From Bacillus thermozeamaize (GTDB lineage: Bacteria > Bacillota > Bacilli > ZCTH02-B2), in contig LZRT01000097.1 of assembly GCA_002159075.1 (NCBI GenBank), forward strand, positions 1-62,417: DNA of 62,417 nt. Direction: 5' to 3'. The notes beneath the pieces are model-generated. The model saw nothing but the letters and a program-made list of their open reading frames with translations, ran no database searches and had not been told where the DNA came from. The translations under genes were made by a program, and so were the position numbers. Of the stretch, positions 1 to 9,666 are shown piece by piece (position 1 is the stretch's first letter; each line of letters starts with the position of its first letter).

Positions 1-117
1 TCTGGTGACGATAGCGGAGGGGACACACCGGTTCCCATCCCGAACACCGAAGTTAAGCCCTCCAGCGCCGATGGTACTTGGGGCGGGAGCCCCTGGGAGA
101 GTAGGACGTTGCCAGGC
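1..117 (+). rRNA. rrf: 5S ribosomal RNA
   Basis: The sequence matches the Bacillus-type 5S rRNA along its whole length: the CCGAACACCGAAGTTAAGCC block, the GCGCCGATGGTA block and the GAGAGTAGGACG block are all present, and the two ends (TCTGGTGAC, GTTGCCAGGC) pair as helix I. It starts at or one base before the window edge, so the 23S gene should lie just outside. The end at 117 is set by helix I pairing. A strong terminator follows, which makes this the last gene of its rRNA operon. Confidence 0.95.
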
Positions 118-137
118 AGCCGGTCAATATCCCGTAC

Positions 138-178
138 AAAAAGCCCATGGACGATACAGGTCCATGGGCTTTTTATTT
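138..178 (+). terminator. Intrinsic terminator of the rRNA operon
   Basis: A 14-bp perfect stem (138-151 pairing with 161-174) with a 9-nt loop is followed by a T-rich tract. The A-run at its left side means it may also stop transcription of the minus-strand M14 peptidase gene that ends at 203. Confidence 0.9.
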
Positions 179-202
179 TGGTTACAGCGTCACTTTTTCG
201 GT

Positions 203-1462
203 TCATACCACCAGGCCAACCAGCAAGATGCCGATCACCCGGCTCCAGATGTCCCAGAACTGATCGATGGGCAAGGGATTGACTCCCCTGCCCAGTTCGA
301 TCGTAAACCCGGGGCGGCGCCATTCCTGAATAAACCAGTCCTTGTATCCTGCATCACTTTCAATCGTGCGTATTGGCTGATACCCGCTAACATCGGCGAA
401 ATACCGCGCGATGGTTTGTGATTCAGCCGGCTCCAGGTTATTGTATCCCCAATAAATGACCTCGCCTTGCGTATGAAACGCGATGACCAGGCGGAAATCG
501 TGCATTCTGGTGAAGTTGGCCATGGCGATGGCCTCGGGTTCGGAGAGCGGGGCTGGACCAGGATAATCGCGGGGAGCCGGTTCGCGAACGCCCCGCCGTG
601 CCACTTCCCGTTCCCAACCTGCCGGAAACTGATCATTCAAATCCACGCCACGGATGTTTGCTTTCCAGAAACGGAAATCTCTTGAACCGCCGTTTATCGC
701 GAGCACCTGCTCGAAAAACGGGTTATCTGGCGTGATCCCTTCCTGTACCAATTCCACGCCGTCCGGGTTCACCATGGGAACAATCCAGAGCGAGTTTTGG
801 GCAAACAAGGTCGGAATGTGGAACGTTCCGATGTTTCTGCCTTCCTGGAACGCGCGGGCATAAGCCTCGATGAACCTCATGAGGATGACCGTGGTGATCC
901 ATTCATTGGCGTGAAAAGATCCATTATAGTGGATCTCTTTTGGCCCCGTACCCAGTCGTATTGCCGGGATGGACCGGCCCAGCACGGAGGAGCCGATGGT
1001 TTGAACGGAAAGGAAGGGAAACTGTTGGAGCAGGACTTCAAGATCGGCCATCATTTCGTCGTAACCGTAATCTTCCCGGGGGATCACGATGTGACGAGGA
1101 GGGGCGTCCGGTATGTTAATCACCTGGCCGGCCTGAAGGTTTTCCGGTTCGATTCCGGGGTTGGCCTGCAGCAATTCATCCACGGTGACTCCGAAGGCGC
1201 GGCCAATTTTGTAGAGGGTATCTCCTGGCTGGATGACGTACTGCCTTAAACCACGGGCCGGAATATAGATGACTTGTCCCGGCAAGATGAAGGCGGGATC
1301 CTCGATCTGCGGGTTCACGGACAAGATGGCTGTGACACTGGTTCGATGACGTTGGGCGATCCGGTACAGTGTGTCACCGGGTTGGACGACATAACGTATC
1401 GTCCGGGCGGGCTGCTGGGAATCCGGCTGTGGGGAATCTGGCTGTTGGCGTGAATCGGGCAT
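203..1462 (-). CDS. LysM-domain M14 metallocarboxypeptidase (gamma-D-glutamyl-diamino acid endopeptidase type)
   Basis: About 419 residues. Two LysM peptidoglycan-binding repeats lie at roughly residues 23-68 and 72-117, each with the QPGDTLY core. They are followed by an M14 zinc carboxypeptidase domain. Zinc ligands are the H and E of SFHANEW and a later H in IAFHTQG; the catalytic Glu is in FTIELGRG. This layout matches endopeptidase I of Lysinibacillus sphaericus, which cuts the gamma-D-Glu-diamino acid bond of peptide stems. I chose the ATG at 1462 because GGGAGGTG lies 6 nt upstream; a GTG at 1471 falls inside that ribosome binding site. No signal peptide is visible, so a cytoplasmic or spore-associated muropeptide-recycling role is more likely than secretion (inference). 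Confidence 0.88.
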   Translation of the reverse strand: MPDSRQQPDSPQPDSQQPARTIRYVVQPGDTLYRIAQRHRTSVTAILSVNPQIEDPAFILPGQVIYIPARGLRQYVIQPGDTLYKIGRAFGVTVDELLQANPGIEPENLQAGQVINIPDAPPRHIVIPREDYGYDEMMADLEVLLQQFPFLSVQTIGSSVLGRSIPAIRLGTGPKEIHYNGSFHANEWITTVILMRFIEAYARAFQEGRNIGTFHIPTLFAQNSLWIVPMVNPDGVELVQEGITPDNPFFEQVLAINGGSRDFRFWKANIRGVDLNDQFPAGWEREVARRGVREPAPRDYPGPAPLSEPEAIAMANFTRMHDFRLVIAFHTQGEVIYWGYNNLEPAESQTIARYFADVSGYQPIRTIESDAGYKDWFIQEWRRPGFTIELGRGVNPLPIDQFWDIWSRVIGILLVGLVV

Positions 1463-1589
1463 CTCATGCACCTCCCGTAACCCTCTTTAAGCGAAGCGGC
1501 AATTTTATCATATTCTCGGCGCTGGGCGTGTGTGCCTCAGAAAACAAATATTCTATTATTCAGACATGATCTTTTCACCATCAGATCTA

Positions 1590-1617
1590 TTGACAGGAAA
1601 ATCAAGTATGTTATAAT
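1590..1617 (+). promoter_or_regulatory. SigA-type promoter for aceB-aceA, with overlapping AT-rich inverted repeat
   Basis: TTGACA at 1590-1595 and TATAAT at 1612-1617 are separated by 16 nt. An imperfect inverted repeat runs from 1612 to 1642 (arms TATAATACAATACAG and CTGTACTATAATA around AAA) and starts at the -10 box, a position where a repressor could act. The regulator is unknown. Confidence 0.7.
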
Positions 1618-1746
1618 ACAATACAGAAACTGTACTATAATAGACTGTTATATAATAGTTCAAAGGGGGGGACCTTGCCTCACGCCGTTTTTCCCCTGTG
1701 CCATCTCGGTGTGCCCATCATGATATAGAAAGGATGATCCCGTTTC

Positions 1747-3351
1747 ATGAGCAGCCAGATTGGTACTTATCCACCAGGTGTCGAAGTGACGGCTCCCGTC
1801 AGCGCCGAATTTGCAGAAATTCTCACCCCTGAGGCGCTTGGCTTTTTGGCGGAACTGCATCGCAAATTTGACGCCACTCGGATAGCGCTGCTGAAGAAGC
1901 GAGCGGAGCGTCAGGCAGAGCTGGATGCAGGCAAACGTCCTACCTTCTTGCCTGAGACCGAACATATCCGCCAAAGTGACTGGACCATTTCTCCCATACC
2001 GGATGATTTGCAAGATCGCCGCGTGGAGATCACGGGGCCGGTCGATCGGAAGATGATCATTAACGCGCTGAACTCTGGCGCAAAGGTGTTTATGGCCGAT
2101 TTTGAAGATGCGACCGCGCCAACTTGGGAGAATGTCGTCGGCGGGCAGATCAATTTGCGCGATGCGGTCAACCGAACCATCGATTTTGTCAGCCCGGAGG
2201 GCAAAGAATACCGGTTGAACGACGAGATTGCCACACTGGTGGTACGCCCAAGAGGCTGGCATTTGCTGGAAAAACACGTTCGGGTGGACGGCCAGCCGAT
2301 GTCAGGAAGCCTGTTTGATTTTGGACTTTACTTCTTCCATAACGCCAAAACGTTGATCGAAAAGGGAACAGGACCCTATTTTTATCTGCCCAAGATGGAA
2401 AGCCATCTGGAGGCCAGGTTGTGGAATGACGTGTTCCTCTATGCGCAGGAGAGGCTGGGGATTCCACGCGGGACGATCAAGGCGACCGTCCTGATCGAGA
2501 CCATCTTGGCCGCTTTTGAAATGGATGAGATCATCTATGAATTGCGCGAACATATGGCAGGCCTCAACTGCGGCCGTTGGGACTACATTTTCAGCTACAT
2601 CAAGAAATTCCGGAACTGGCCCGAGGTCATCCTGCCAGATCGGGCGCAAGTGACGATGACCGTTCCCTTCATGCGGGCTTATTCGCTTTTGGCGATCAAG
2701 ACTTGCCACCGCAGAAACGCGCACTGCATCGGCGGCATGGCAGCCTATATTCCGGTGAAGAACGATCCGGAAGCCAACGAACGGGCCCTCAGCATGGTCC
2801 GGGCAGACAAGGAACGCGAAGCGGGCGATGGCCATGACGGAACATGGGTGGCACACCCTGGTTTGGTGCCGGTGGCCAAAGAGGTATTCGACCGCTTGAT
2901 GCCGACGCCCAATCAGATACACAAAAAGCGGGAAGATGTCCAGGTCACGGCCGAAGATCTGTTGCGGGTGCCGGAAGGAACCATTACTGAGGCAGGCCTG
3001 CGGACCAACGTCAGTGTGGGTCTGCAATATATCGAGGCCTGGATCCGAGGCATCGGATGCGTCCCGATCAACAACCTGATGGAGGATGCGGCGACGGCGG
3101 AGATTTCCCGTGCTCAGGTGTGGCAATGGATTCGCCATCCCAAAGGCATCCTTGACGACGGCAGGAAAGTAACTGTCGAGCTGTTCCGCCAGATTTTGGC
3201 TGAAGAACAGGAGAAGATTCGCGAGCGGATCGGCCAGGAGCAGTATCAGGCTGGACGCTACGAGGAAGCTGCCCAATTGCTGGATCGATTGGTGACGGCG
3301 GAACAGTTTGAAGAATTTCTGACGCTGCCAGGGTATGAAATGCTTGCGTAA
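1747..3351 (+). CDS. aceB: Malate synthase A
   Basis: This 534-residue protein condenses glyoxylate with acetyl-CoA to malate, the second step of the glyoxylate shunt, in the cytoplasm. The family signature [16 protein letters not shown] is present near residue 272, as are the [13 protein letters not shown] segment near residue 119 and the [13 protein letters not shown] segment. Length is typical of malate synthase A. The ATG at 1747 has an AAAGGATGA ribosome binding site about 11 nt upstream. Isocitrate lyase follows 24 nt downstream, so the two shunt enzymes form one operon, allowing growth on acetate or fatty acids; this fits the fad operon found later in the window. Confidence 0.96.
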   Translation: MSSQIGTYPPGVEVTAPVSAEFAEILTPEALGFLAELHRKFDATRIALLKKRAERQAELDAGKRPTFLPETEHIRQSDWTISPIPDDLQDRRVEITGPVDRKMIINALNSGAKVFMADFEDATAPTWENVVGGQINLRDAVNRTIDFVSPEGKEYRLNDEIATLVVRPRGWHLLEKHVRVDGQPMSGSLFDFGLYFFHNAKTLIEKGTGPYFYLPKMESHLEARLWNDVFLYAQERLGIPRGTIKATVLIETILAAFEMDEIIYELREHMAGLNCGRWDYIFSYIKKFRNWPEVILPDRAQVTMTVPFMRAYSLLAIKTCHRRNAHCIGGMAAYIPVKNDPEANERALSMVRADKEREAGDGHDGTWVAHPGLVPVAKEVFDRLMPTPNQIHKKREDVQVTAEDLLRVPEGTITEAGLRTNVSVGLQYIEAWIRGIGCVPINNLMEDAATAEISRAQVWQWIRHPKGILDDGRKVTVELFRQILAEEQEKIRERIGQEQYQAGRYEEAAQLLDRLVTAEQFEEFLTLPGYEMLA

Positions 3352-3375
3352 ACATCAAACAGGAGGGAATGAATC

Positions 3376-4659
3376 ATGATTGATCGCGAAGAAGCTCGTC
3401 AACTCCAGGAAAGTTGGGAAAAGGACCCGAGGTGGAAGGGGATTACCCGCACCTACACCGCAGAGGATGTTCTCCGCTTGCGCGGTTCGATCAAGATTGA
3501 ATATACGCTGGCGCGGATGGGTGCAGAACGTCTGTGGAAGTTGCTGCACGAGGAGCCGTATATCAACGCGCTGGGCGCCCTGACAGGCAACCAGGCGGTG
3601 CAGCAGGTCAAAGCGGGACTGAAGGCCATTTACCTCAGCGGCTGGCAAGTGGCGGCTGATGCGAACCTGGCCGGACAGATGTATCCTGACCAAAGCCTAT
3701 ATCCCGCCAACAGCGTGCCGCACGTGGTCAAACGAATCAACCAGGCACTGCAGCGGGCGGATCAAATTCATCACGCCGAGGGGAACCATGACATTTACTG
3801 GTTTGCGCCGATCGTGGCCGATGCAGAAGCCGGTTTCGGCGGTCCCCTGAACGTGTTCGAGCTGATGAAAGCGATGATTGAAGCGGGTGCTGCCGGTGTC
3901 CACTTCGAGGATCAGCTTTCTTCCGAAAAGAAATGCGGGCATATGGGCGGCAAGGTCCTGATTCCGACCCAACAGGCGATTCGCAACCTGATTGCGGCCC
4001 GTTTGGCTGCCGACGTGATGGGAGTTCCGACCATCCTGATTGCGCGGACGGATGCCAACGGAGCTCAGTTGCTCACCAGTGACATCGATCCTCGCGACCA
4101 GGAGTTCATCATTCCGGGCGAACGCACACCGGAAGGATTTTATCGCGTCCGCGCCGGACTGGATCAGGCGATTGCCAGAGGTCTGGCCTATGCTCCCTAT
4201 GCCGATCTGATCTGGTGCGAGACCTCAGAGCCCGATCTGGATGAAGCAAAGCGTTTTGCAGAAGCGATTCACAAGGAATTCCCCGGCAAGATGCTGGCGT
4301 ACAATTGCTCGCCTTCCTTCAACTGGAAGCGGAAGCTGGACGATGCGACCATTGCCAAATTCCAGCGTGAACTGGGAGCAATGGGCTATAAGTTCCAGTT
4401 CATCACGCTTGCCGGTTTCCACGCCCTCAACTACAGCATGTTTGAATTGGCGCGCGGATACAAGGAGCGGGGCATGGCAGCCTACGCCGAACTTCAGCAA
4501 GCAGAATTTGCAGCCGAGGTTCACGGATATACGGCCACCAGGCATCAACGCGAAGTGGGTGCCGGTTACTTTGATGAAGTGTCCTTGGTCATTTCCGGCG
4601 GCACATCGTCGACGACAGCCATGACCGGTTCGACCGAAGAAGAGCAGTTTGTATCTTAA
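3376..4659 (+). CDS. aceA: Isocitrate lyase
   Basis: This 427-residue protein splits isocitrate into succinate and glyoxylate. The signature KKCGHMGGK is intact with the catalytic cysteine at residue 187, and the metal and substrate segments [15 protein letters not shown] and YNCSPSFNW are present. Length fits the short bacterial class. The start ATG has AGGAGGG 7 nt upstream. It is the second gene of the aceB-aceA pair, and a clear terminator follows at 4786, so the operon appears to end here. Confidence 0.97.
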   Translation: MIDREEARQLQESWEKDPRWKGITRTYTAEDVLRLRGSIKIEYTLARMGAERLWKLLHEEPYINALGALTGNQAVQQVKAGLKAIYLSGWQVAADANLAGQMYPDQSLYPANSVPHVVKRINQALQRADQIHHAEGNHDIYWFAPIVADAEAGFGGPLNVFELMKAMIEAGAAGVHFEDQLSSEKKCGHMGGKVLIPTQQAIRNLIAARLAADVMGVPTILIARTDANGAQLLTSDIDPRDQEFIIPGERTPEGFYRVRAGLDQAIARGLAYAPYADLIWCETSEPDLDEAKRFAEAIHKEFPGKMLAYNCSPSFNWKRKLDDATIAKFQRELGAMGYKFQFITLAGFHALNYSMFELARGYKERGMAAYAELQQAEFAAEVHGYTATRHQREVGAGYFDEVSLVISGGTSSTTAMTGSTEEEQFVS

Positions 4660-4785
4660 TCCGTCCAACTCATGTTCTTCTGGTGAATGACATCTGAATC
4701 ATGGCAGCTTGACGTTGCACTTCAGCTGTTGGTCTTTCGATCGTATCCTCATCAAACTCAAGGCTGTTTCCACCAGATAGAATGC

Positions 4786-4838
4786 AGCATCCCTAGGGCC
4801 TGCGTGAACGGGTTGCAGGTTGGGATGCTTTTTTTTTT
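4786..4838 (+). terminator. Terminator after aceA
   Basis: The arms AGCATCCC (4786-4793) and GGGATGCT (4822-4829) close a longer hairpin with an inner CCTGC/GCAGG pairing, followed by a run of ten T. Confidence 0.9.
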
Positions 4839-4868
4839 AAACTAATGAATGTGTTCATATTGAAATAG

Positions 4869-4897
4869 TTGATCCTATGAAAAAAATGTAAGATAAT
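4869..4897 (+). promoter_or_regulatory. Candidate promoter for the c-di-GMP riboswitch transcript
   Basis: TTGATC at 4869-4874 and GATAAT at 4892-4897 are spaced by 17 nt. The aptamer begins about 11 nt downstream, consistent with a start just before the riboswitch. Confidence 0.5.
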
Positions 4898-4907
4898 GTA
4901 GAAAATA

Positions 4908-5013
4908 CCTTGAAAATGGCAAACCAAGCGAAAGCTTGGGACGCAAAGCTACGGGTCTAAGGAGGACTTGTGCTCTGAAAAGGCATGTCCTCGATGATCG
5001 CCGGGCTGCCAAG
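4908..5013 (+). promoter_or_regulatory. Cyclic di-GMP-I (GEMM-I) riboswitch aptamer
   Basis: The GEMM-I core is present: GGCAAACC, a hairpin capped by the GAAA tetraloop, GGGACGCAAAGC, then a second helix closed by GGAGGAC/GTCCTC and the distal GCCGGGCTGCC. The outer P1 helix is CCTTG (4908-4912) with CAAGG (5009-5013). A terminator lies 16 nt further on and an EAL phosphodiesterase gene follows, so the switch most likely sets phosphodiesterase expression by c-di-GMP level. Whether ligand turns expression on or off cannot be read with certainty from sequence alone. Confidence 0.93.
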
Positions 5014-5028
5014 GTCGACGAATCATTG

Positions 5029-5063
5029 CGACCACATTGGCAGTGGTCGTTTTTTATTTTTTT
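5029..5063 (+). terminator. Riboswitch expression-platform terminator
   Basis: The stem CGACCAC/GTGGTCG (5029-5035 with 5043-5049) is followed by a 14-nt T-rich tract. It sits between the c-di-GMP aptamer and the EAL gene, as expected for transcriptional attenuation. Confidence 0.88.
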
Positions 5064-5082
5064 ACAAGAAATGGGAGTGTAC

Positions 5083-5880
5083 ATGGTGATAGGGGAGTCC
5101 AGCAAGAGAATGGACAAGATGGGAGCGATGGGAACCAAAGAATCAATGTTGCAAGCACCGATCCATCAGGAAGGATTGCGCCAATGGTTGCAGGAACTCC
5201 TGGATCAGGGGGAATTTATTCACCTGTTTCAGCCGATCATGGACATTCATCGGCAGAAGCTGTTTGGATACGAGGCATTGCTGCGAGTCGATGAGAGGCA
5301 TAACCTTTCCCCTCATGATTTGTTTTCCATTGCCAAGGCAATGGGCATGAGTTATGAACTGGATATGGCCTCATTGAAAGGAGCCATTCGTACCTTTGCT
5401 TCTTTTTCAGGCTACTTGTTTCTAAATGTCCTTCCCTCCACGTTATTGCATGCCGATTTCTACCGTGATTTTCAGTCTGTATTGTCTGCAGCCGGCGTGT
5501 CTGGTGAACGCATTATGCTGGAAATCACCGAAGGTGAAATGGTGGACAACTACACCAGGATGAGGGATTGCCTGGATCGTTTAAAAAGGTTAGGCGTATC
5601 CATTGCTTTGGATGATGTCGGCAGCGGATACAGTATACAGACGTTGACCGAATTGGAATCGGATCTCATCAAAATTGATCGTTTTTTGGTTGAAGATGTG
5701 GATGAATCCGACAAAAAGCAACGCATGATCAAACTGATTCGGGAACTCCTGGATGAAAGGGTGCTCATCGTTGCCGAAGGGATCGAAAAGGCCCGAGAGC
5801 TGGAAACCCTGCAAAAATTGGGCATTCAGCTAGGACAGGGGTATTTTTTGGGCAGGCCATCTCCCTTGAAAATGCCTTGA
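5083..5880 (+). CDS. EAL-domain cyclic di-GMP phosphodiesterase
   Basis: About 265 residues, almost entirely one EAL domain, hydrolysing c-di-GMP to pGpG. Catalytic motifs look complete: EALLR at residues 64-68, LNVLP, LEITEGE, LDDVGSGYS, LIKID, VAEGIE and QGYFLGRP. There is no GGDEF or sensor domain and no membrane segment, so it is a soluble stand-alone enzyme. I chose the ATG at 5083, with GGGAG 6-7 nt upstream; an ATG at 5071 is also in frame, and the open frame further upstream lies inside the riboswitch. Control by its own substrate through the riboswitch gives feedback. Confidence 0.9.
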   Translation: MVIGESSKRMDKMGAMGTKESMLQAPIHQEGLRQWLQELLDQGEFIHLFQPIMDIHRQKLFGYEALLRVDERHNLSPHDLFSIAKAMGMSYELDMASLKGAIRTFASFSGYLFLNVLPSTLLHADFYRDFQSVLSAAGVSGERIMLEITEGEMVDNYTRMRDCLDRLKRLGVSIALDDVGSGYSIQTLTELESDLIKIDRFLVEDVDESDKKQRMIKLIRELLDERVLIVAEGIEKARELETLQKLGIQLGQGYFLGRPSPLKMP

Positions 5881-5912
5881 GGTTGGTAAAAAATTTGTCA
5901 CAAGTTTACGTG

Positions 5913-5939
5913 GTGAGGAGTGCAGACTTCTCACTTTTT
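5913..5939 (+). terminator. Terminator after the EAL gene
   Basis: The stem GTGAGGAGT/ACTTCTCAC (5913-5921 with 5926-5934, one G-T pair), loop GCAG, is followed by five T. Confidence 0.75.
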
Positions 5940-6063
5940 GTATGGTATGCTACTATTGTAGCCAAGTGTCGAAGGGGCGGAAAAAAGGTGGTGAAAGTCA
6001 GCAGGAAGGTGGCAGGAAACCGCGTACATCATGACTATACATGTAAGGGAGGAAAACCGTTTT

Positions 6064-7065
6064 ATGAGACGTAGGGCCATTGTCTTCGCATTGCTCGGGC
6101 TCATTCTTGTTGTTTTAACCGGATGTCAACAACAGTATGAGATGTCAGTGTTCGACACCGCCGGCCCTGTTGCAAAAATGCAGAAAGATCTAATCTGGCT
6201 GGCCATTTATATTATGTCTTTTGTAGTTGCAGTGGTGACGGTCATTCTCATCTATGTGTTGATCCGTTACCGCAAAAAGCCTGGAGATGTGGAACCGCCG
6301 AAACAGATGGAAGGGAGTCTCCTGCTGGAATTCATCTGGGTGATCGTTCCTATCATCCTGCTGACCATTCTGGCCATACCCACCATCACCACCACGTTTG
6401 CGTTAGATAAGGTTCAGGCGGGCGAAAACGTGATTGACGTGAAAGTCAAGGGAGCTCAGTTCTGGTGGGAGTTTGAATATCCAGACTACGGCATTGTGAC
6501 GGCGCAAGAGCTGCACATTCCGACAGGTACCAAGGTCAACCTGTACCTTGAAACGAAAGACACCTTGCACGCTTTTTGGGTCCCGCGGCTGGCCGGGAAA
6601 ACCGACTTGATTTCCGGCAGAACCAACTTCATGTGGTTTGAGGCGGACAAGCCGGGGACTTATATCGGGAAATGTGCCGAATTGTGCGGGGACGGCCATG
6701 GCGTGATGGATTTCCTGGTCGTGGCAGAGGAGCCCGAGGCGTTTCAACGCTGGGTGGACAATATGAAGAATCCGAAAACGCAGCCGACAAGCCCCTTGGC
6801 AGAAGAGGGTGAAAAGATCTTTGCGCAAAGCTGCGCCAGTTGCCATGCTGTAACCGGTACCGATTTCAAGGGGACGGCCGGGCCCAACCTGACCGGATTT
6901 GGGAACCGCGAGACTGTCGCGGGTTATCTGAAGAAGACGGATGAGAACCTGAAAAAATGGATTAAAAACCCTGAGGAGGTCAAACCGGGTTCGCTGATGC
7001 CTGCTGTGCCGCTCAAAGACGAGGAGATCGAGGCATTGGTCGCATACCTGAAAGACTTGAAATAG
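6064..7065 (+). CDS. ctaC: Cytochrome caa3 oxidase subunit II with fused cytochrome c domain
   Basis: A 333-residue membrane-anchored lipoprotein that takes electrons from cytochrome c into the terminal oxidase. It has a lipobox LTGC with lipidated Cys21, two membrane helices (about 44-67 and 86-108), a cupredoxin domain with the binuclear CuA motif C204-x3-C208-x3-H212-x2-M215, and a C-terminal cytochrome c domain with CASCH at 257-261 and the likely axial Met312. The fused haem domain marks the caa3 type. I chose the ATG at 6064 because GGGAGG lies about 9 nt upstream. It is the first gene of ctaCDEFG. Confidence 0.95.
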   Translation: MRRRAIVFALLGLILVVLTGCQQQYEMSVFDTAGPVAKMQKDLIWLAIYIMSFVVAVVTVILIYVLIRYRKKPGDVEPPKQMEGSLLLEFIWVIVPIILLTILAIPTITTTFALDKVQAGENVIDVKVKGAQFWWEFEYPDYGIVTAQELHIPTGTKVNLYLETKDTLHAFWVPRLAGKTDLISGRTNFMWFEADKPGTYIGKCAELCGDGHGVMDFLVVAEEPEAFQRWVDNMKNPKTQPTSPLAEEGEKIFAQSCASCHAVTGTDFKGTAGPNLTGFGNRETVAGYLKKTDENLKKWIKNPEEVKPGSLMPAVPLKDEEIEALVAYLKDLK

Positions 7066-7085
7066 GACGTTAGGAGGGAACTGGG

Positions 7086-8981
7086 TTGGCAAAAAAACTG
7101 GAAGAGATCGCGTATCCTGCATCGCCAGCTCTTGGTACCGCAAAAAGACAGGGATTTTGGGGTTGGCTGTATCAATGGCTGACCACCGTGGATCACAAAC
7201 GCATTGGCCTCATTTATATGGCTATCGGAATTTTTTACTTGGGTGTCGGAGGCATCCAGGCGTTGATGATGCGCGTGCAGCTGGCATCACCAGAGAACGA
7301 AATCTTTACTGGGAATTTCTTTAACCAGCTGTTTACGATGCACGGGACCAACATGATCTTCTTTGCGGCAATGCCGTTGATTTTTGGCTTGTTCAACTAT
7401 ATCGTGCCGATCCAGATCGGAGCGCGCGATGTGGCGTTTCCCTTCATGAACGCGCTGAGTGTCTGGCTGACCTTCTTTGGCGCGCTGCTGCTGAACATCA
7501 CCTGGTTTTTCGGCGACGCGCCGGCGGCAGGTTGGTTTGCTTATGTGCCGCTTGGCCTGAAGGAATTAAGCCCAGGCCCGGGGATGGACTTTTTTGTCCT
7601 CGGTTTGCAGATCGCCGGATTCGGTACGCTGATGGGCGCCATCAACTTTATCGTAACCATTCTGAACATGCGCGCGCCGGGGATGACCTTGATGCGGATG
7701 CCGCTGTTCACCTGGACAGCCTTGATTTCATCGGCGCTGGTCCTGTTCGGTTTTCCGCCGCTGACCGTCGGTCTGTTCCTGTACAGCTTTGAACGGATCT
7801 TTGGCGGGATCTTCTTTGATCCGGCGCTGGGCGGCAACCCGGTGCTCTGGCAGCACCTGTTCTGGATTTTTGGCCATCCGGAAGTGTACATCGTGATTCT
7901 GCCGGCCTTCGGTATTGTTTCGGAAGTGGTGGCCACGTTTTCGAATAAGCGTGTGTTCGGTTATCCGACCATGGTGATCGCGATTGTGCTGATCGGCTTT
8001 ATTGGTTTTGGCGTCTGGATTCACCACATGTTTACCGTCGGCCTGGGGGCCATGGTGAACGCCATCTTTGCTGTAGCTACCATGTTGATCGGCATTCCGA
8101 CCGGTATCAAGGTGTTCAACTGGTTGTTCACGATGTGGGGCGGACAGCTTCGTTTTACCACGCCGATGCTGTTTGCCGTCGGTTTTATCCCGACGTTTGT
8201 GATCGCTGGTGTGACCGGGGTGATGCTCGCGTCTGCGCCGGCTGACTACCAGTATCAGGACACTTACTTCGTGATTGCGCACTTCCATTACACGCTGTTT
8301 GGCGGGACCGTGTTCGGGGTGTTGGCGGCCATCTATTACTGGTTCCCGAAAATGTTTGGCCGCATGTTGCATGAGGGGCTTGGCAAGATCAACTTCTGGA
8401 CGATGTTCATCGGGTTTCACCTGACCTTTTTCCCGATGCATTTTTCCGGCCTGTTCGGCATGCCGCGCCGGGTGTACACCTATAATGCCGGTGTGGGCCT
8501 GGAATTTTTCAACTTGTTGTCAACCATCGGGGCGTTTGTCATGGCCTTTTCGACACTGTTGTTGCTGGCCAATATCATTTACGGCTTTACGCGTGGAGAA
8601 AAGGCATCCAACGATCCTTGGGGAACCGGACGCACGTTGGAGTGGTCCGTGCCTTCGCCTGTTCCTGAATACAACTTTGCGCAGACTCCTTTGGTGCGCG
8701 GATTGGATGCCTGGTGGCTTGAGAAGATGGAAGGGAAAAACCGGATGCCGGTGGCTGAACCGCTTCGTCCCATCCATATGCCATCATCCTCCATTTTGCC
8801 GTTCATTATGGCCTTTGGGGTCTTTGTCGCTGGCTTTGCTTTGATTTTCCATCATTATTATTTGACCCTGATCGGTCTTGGAATTTTGGGCATCGCGATG
8901 GTGGTCCGGAGCATGAATGACGACGAAGGGTATCACATTCCGGTTGAGGAAATCCGGGCAGTAGAAGGTGAGGGATCATAA
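7086..8981 (+). CDS. ctaD: Cytochrome caa3 oxidase subunit I
   Basis: A 631-residue polytopic haem-copper oxidase subunit that reduces O2 and pumps protons. Metal ligands are intact: His86 and His401 for the low-spin haem, His264 in HPEVY (with the cross-linked Tyr268), His313 and His314 for CuB, and His399 for haem a3. Start codon is TTG at 7086, with AGGAGGGAA close upstream and no better candidate. It lies 20 nt after ctaC and overlaps the ctaE start by one base (TAATG), indicating translational coupling. Confidence 0.96.
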   Translation: MAKKLEEIAYPASPALGTAKRQGFWGWLYQWLTTVDHKRIGLIYMAIGIFYLGVGGIQALMMRVQLASPENEIFTGNFFNQLFTMHGTNMIFFAAMPLIFGLFNYIVPIQIGARDVAFPFMNALSVWLTFFGALLLNITWFFGDAPAAGWFAYVPLGLKELSPGPGMDFFVLGLQIAGFGTLMGAINFIVTILNMRAPGMTLMRMPLFTWTALISSALVLFGFPPLTVGLFLYSFERIFGGIFFDPALGGNPVLWQHLFWIFGHPEVYIVILPAFGIVSEVVATFSNKRVFGYPTMVIAIVLIGFIGFGVWIHHMFTVGLGAMVNAIFAVATMLIGIPTGIKVFNWLFTMWGGQLRFTTPMLFAVGFIPTFVIAGVTGVMLASAPADYQYQDTYFVIAHFHYTLFGGTVFGVLAAIYYWFPKMFGRMLHEGLGKINFWTMFIGFHLTFFPMHFSGLFGMPRRVYTYNAGVGLEFFNLLSTIGAFVMAFSTLLLLANIIYGFTRGEKASNDPWGTGRTLEWSVPSPVPEYNFAQTPLVRGLDAWWLEKMEGKNRMPVAEPLRPIHMPSSSILPFIMAFGVFVAGFALIFHHYYLTLIGLGILGIAMVVRSMNDDEGYHIPVEEIRAVEGEGS

Positions 8982-9619
8982 TGGCAGCAGAACAACATGC
9001 CCCGACAGGGCTGAATGTCGGCGACCGGCTTCATTTGGGATTGGCTTCCAGGACGTTGGAAGGAAGAAACAAAATACTCGGGTTCTGGTTCTTTTTAGGC
9101 GGAGAAAGTGTCCTGTTTGCCAGTCTTTTTGCCACCTTCTTGGTGTTGCGTCACCAGACGGGAGATGGTCCGAAACCAGAAGAATTGTTCGGATATGGCC
9201 TCGTCTTTGTCCTGACCTTTTTGCTGATTACCAGCAGCTTGACGAGCATTTTTGCCGTCAACGCGATGGAACGCGGGAATGCGCGCGTCACAGCCGGATG
9301 GTTAGGTGTTACGATCGCGCTGGGCTTGGGATTTTTGCTGTTGCAGATTTACGAGTTCTATCATTATGTGCATGAAGGCCTTGGTTATACGACCAGCGCC
9401 TTTGCCTCCTCCTTTTACACCTTGGTGGGATTCCATGGCTTTCACGTGGCTTTTGGCTTGTGCTGGCTCACAGCGGTGACGGTGCAAGTGGTCCAAAACG
9501 GAGTGAATGTCGTGAACGCTCCCAAGATCTTCATTTCGACGCTGTATTGGCACTTTGTGGACGTCGTGTGGATGTTTATCTTCACCGTGGTGTACCTGAT
9601 GGGGTCGCTGGGTGTTTGA
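8981..9619 (+). CDS. ctaE: Cytochrome caa3 oxidase subunit III
   Basis: A 212-residue membrane protein of the COX3 family, with about five hydrophobic helices and the typical GFHGFHVAFG and LYWHFVDVVWMFIF segments near the C-terminus. It stabilises subunit I and its proton-uptake path. The ATG overlaps the ctaD stop by one base. The short five-helix form is usual for Bacillus-type enzymes. Confidence 0.94.
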   Translation: MAAEQHAPTGLNVGDRLHLGLASRTLEGRNKILGFWFFLGGESVLFASLFATFLVLRHQTGDGPKPEELFGYGLVFVLTFLLITSSLTSIFAVNAMERGNARVTAGWLGVTIALGLGFLLLQIYEFYHYVHEGLGYTTSAFASSFYTLVGFHGFHVAFGLCWLTAVTVQVVQNGVNVVNAPKIFISTLYWHFVDVVWMFIFTVVYLMGSLGV

Positions 9620-9666
9620 ACGGAACGATTTTTGCAAGCGAGAACGAGGCAAAGGGGGTTAGGGAG

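Noticed and set aside
5877-6074. 65-codon open frame between the EAL gene and ctaC
   Set aside because: It spans the EAL terminator and the ctaC leader and has no ribosome binding site.
8485-8844. 119-codon open frame inside ctaD on the plus strand
   Set aside because: Out-of-frame shadow within a well conserved oxidase gene.
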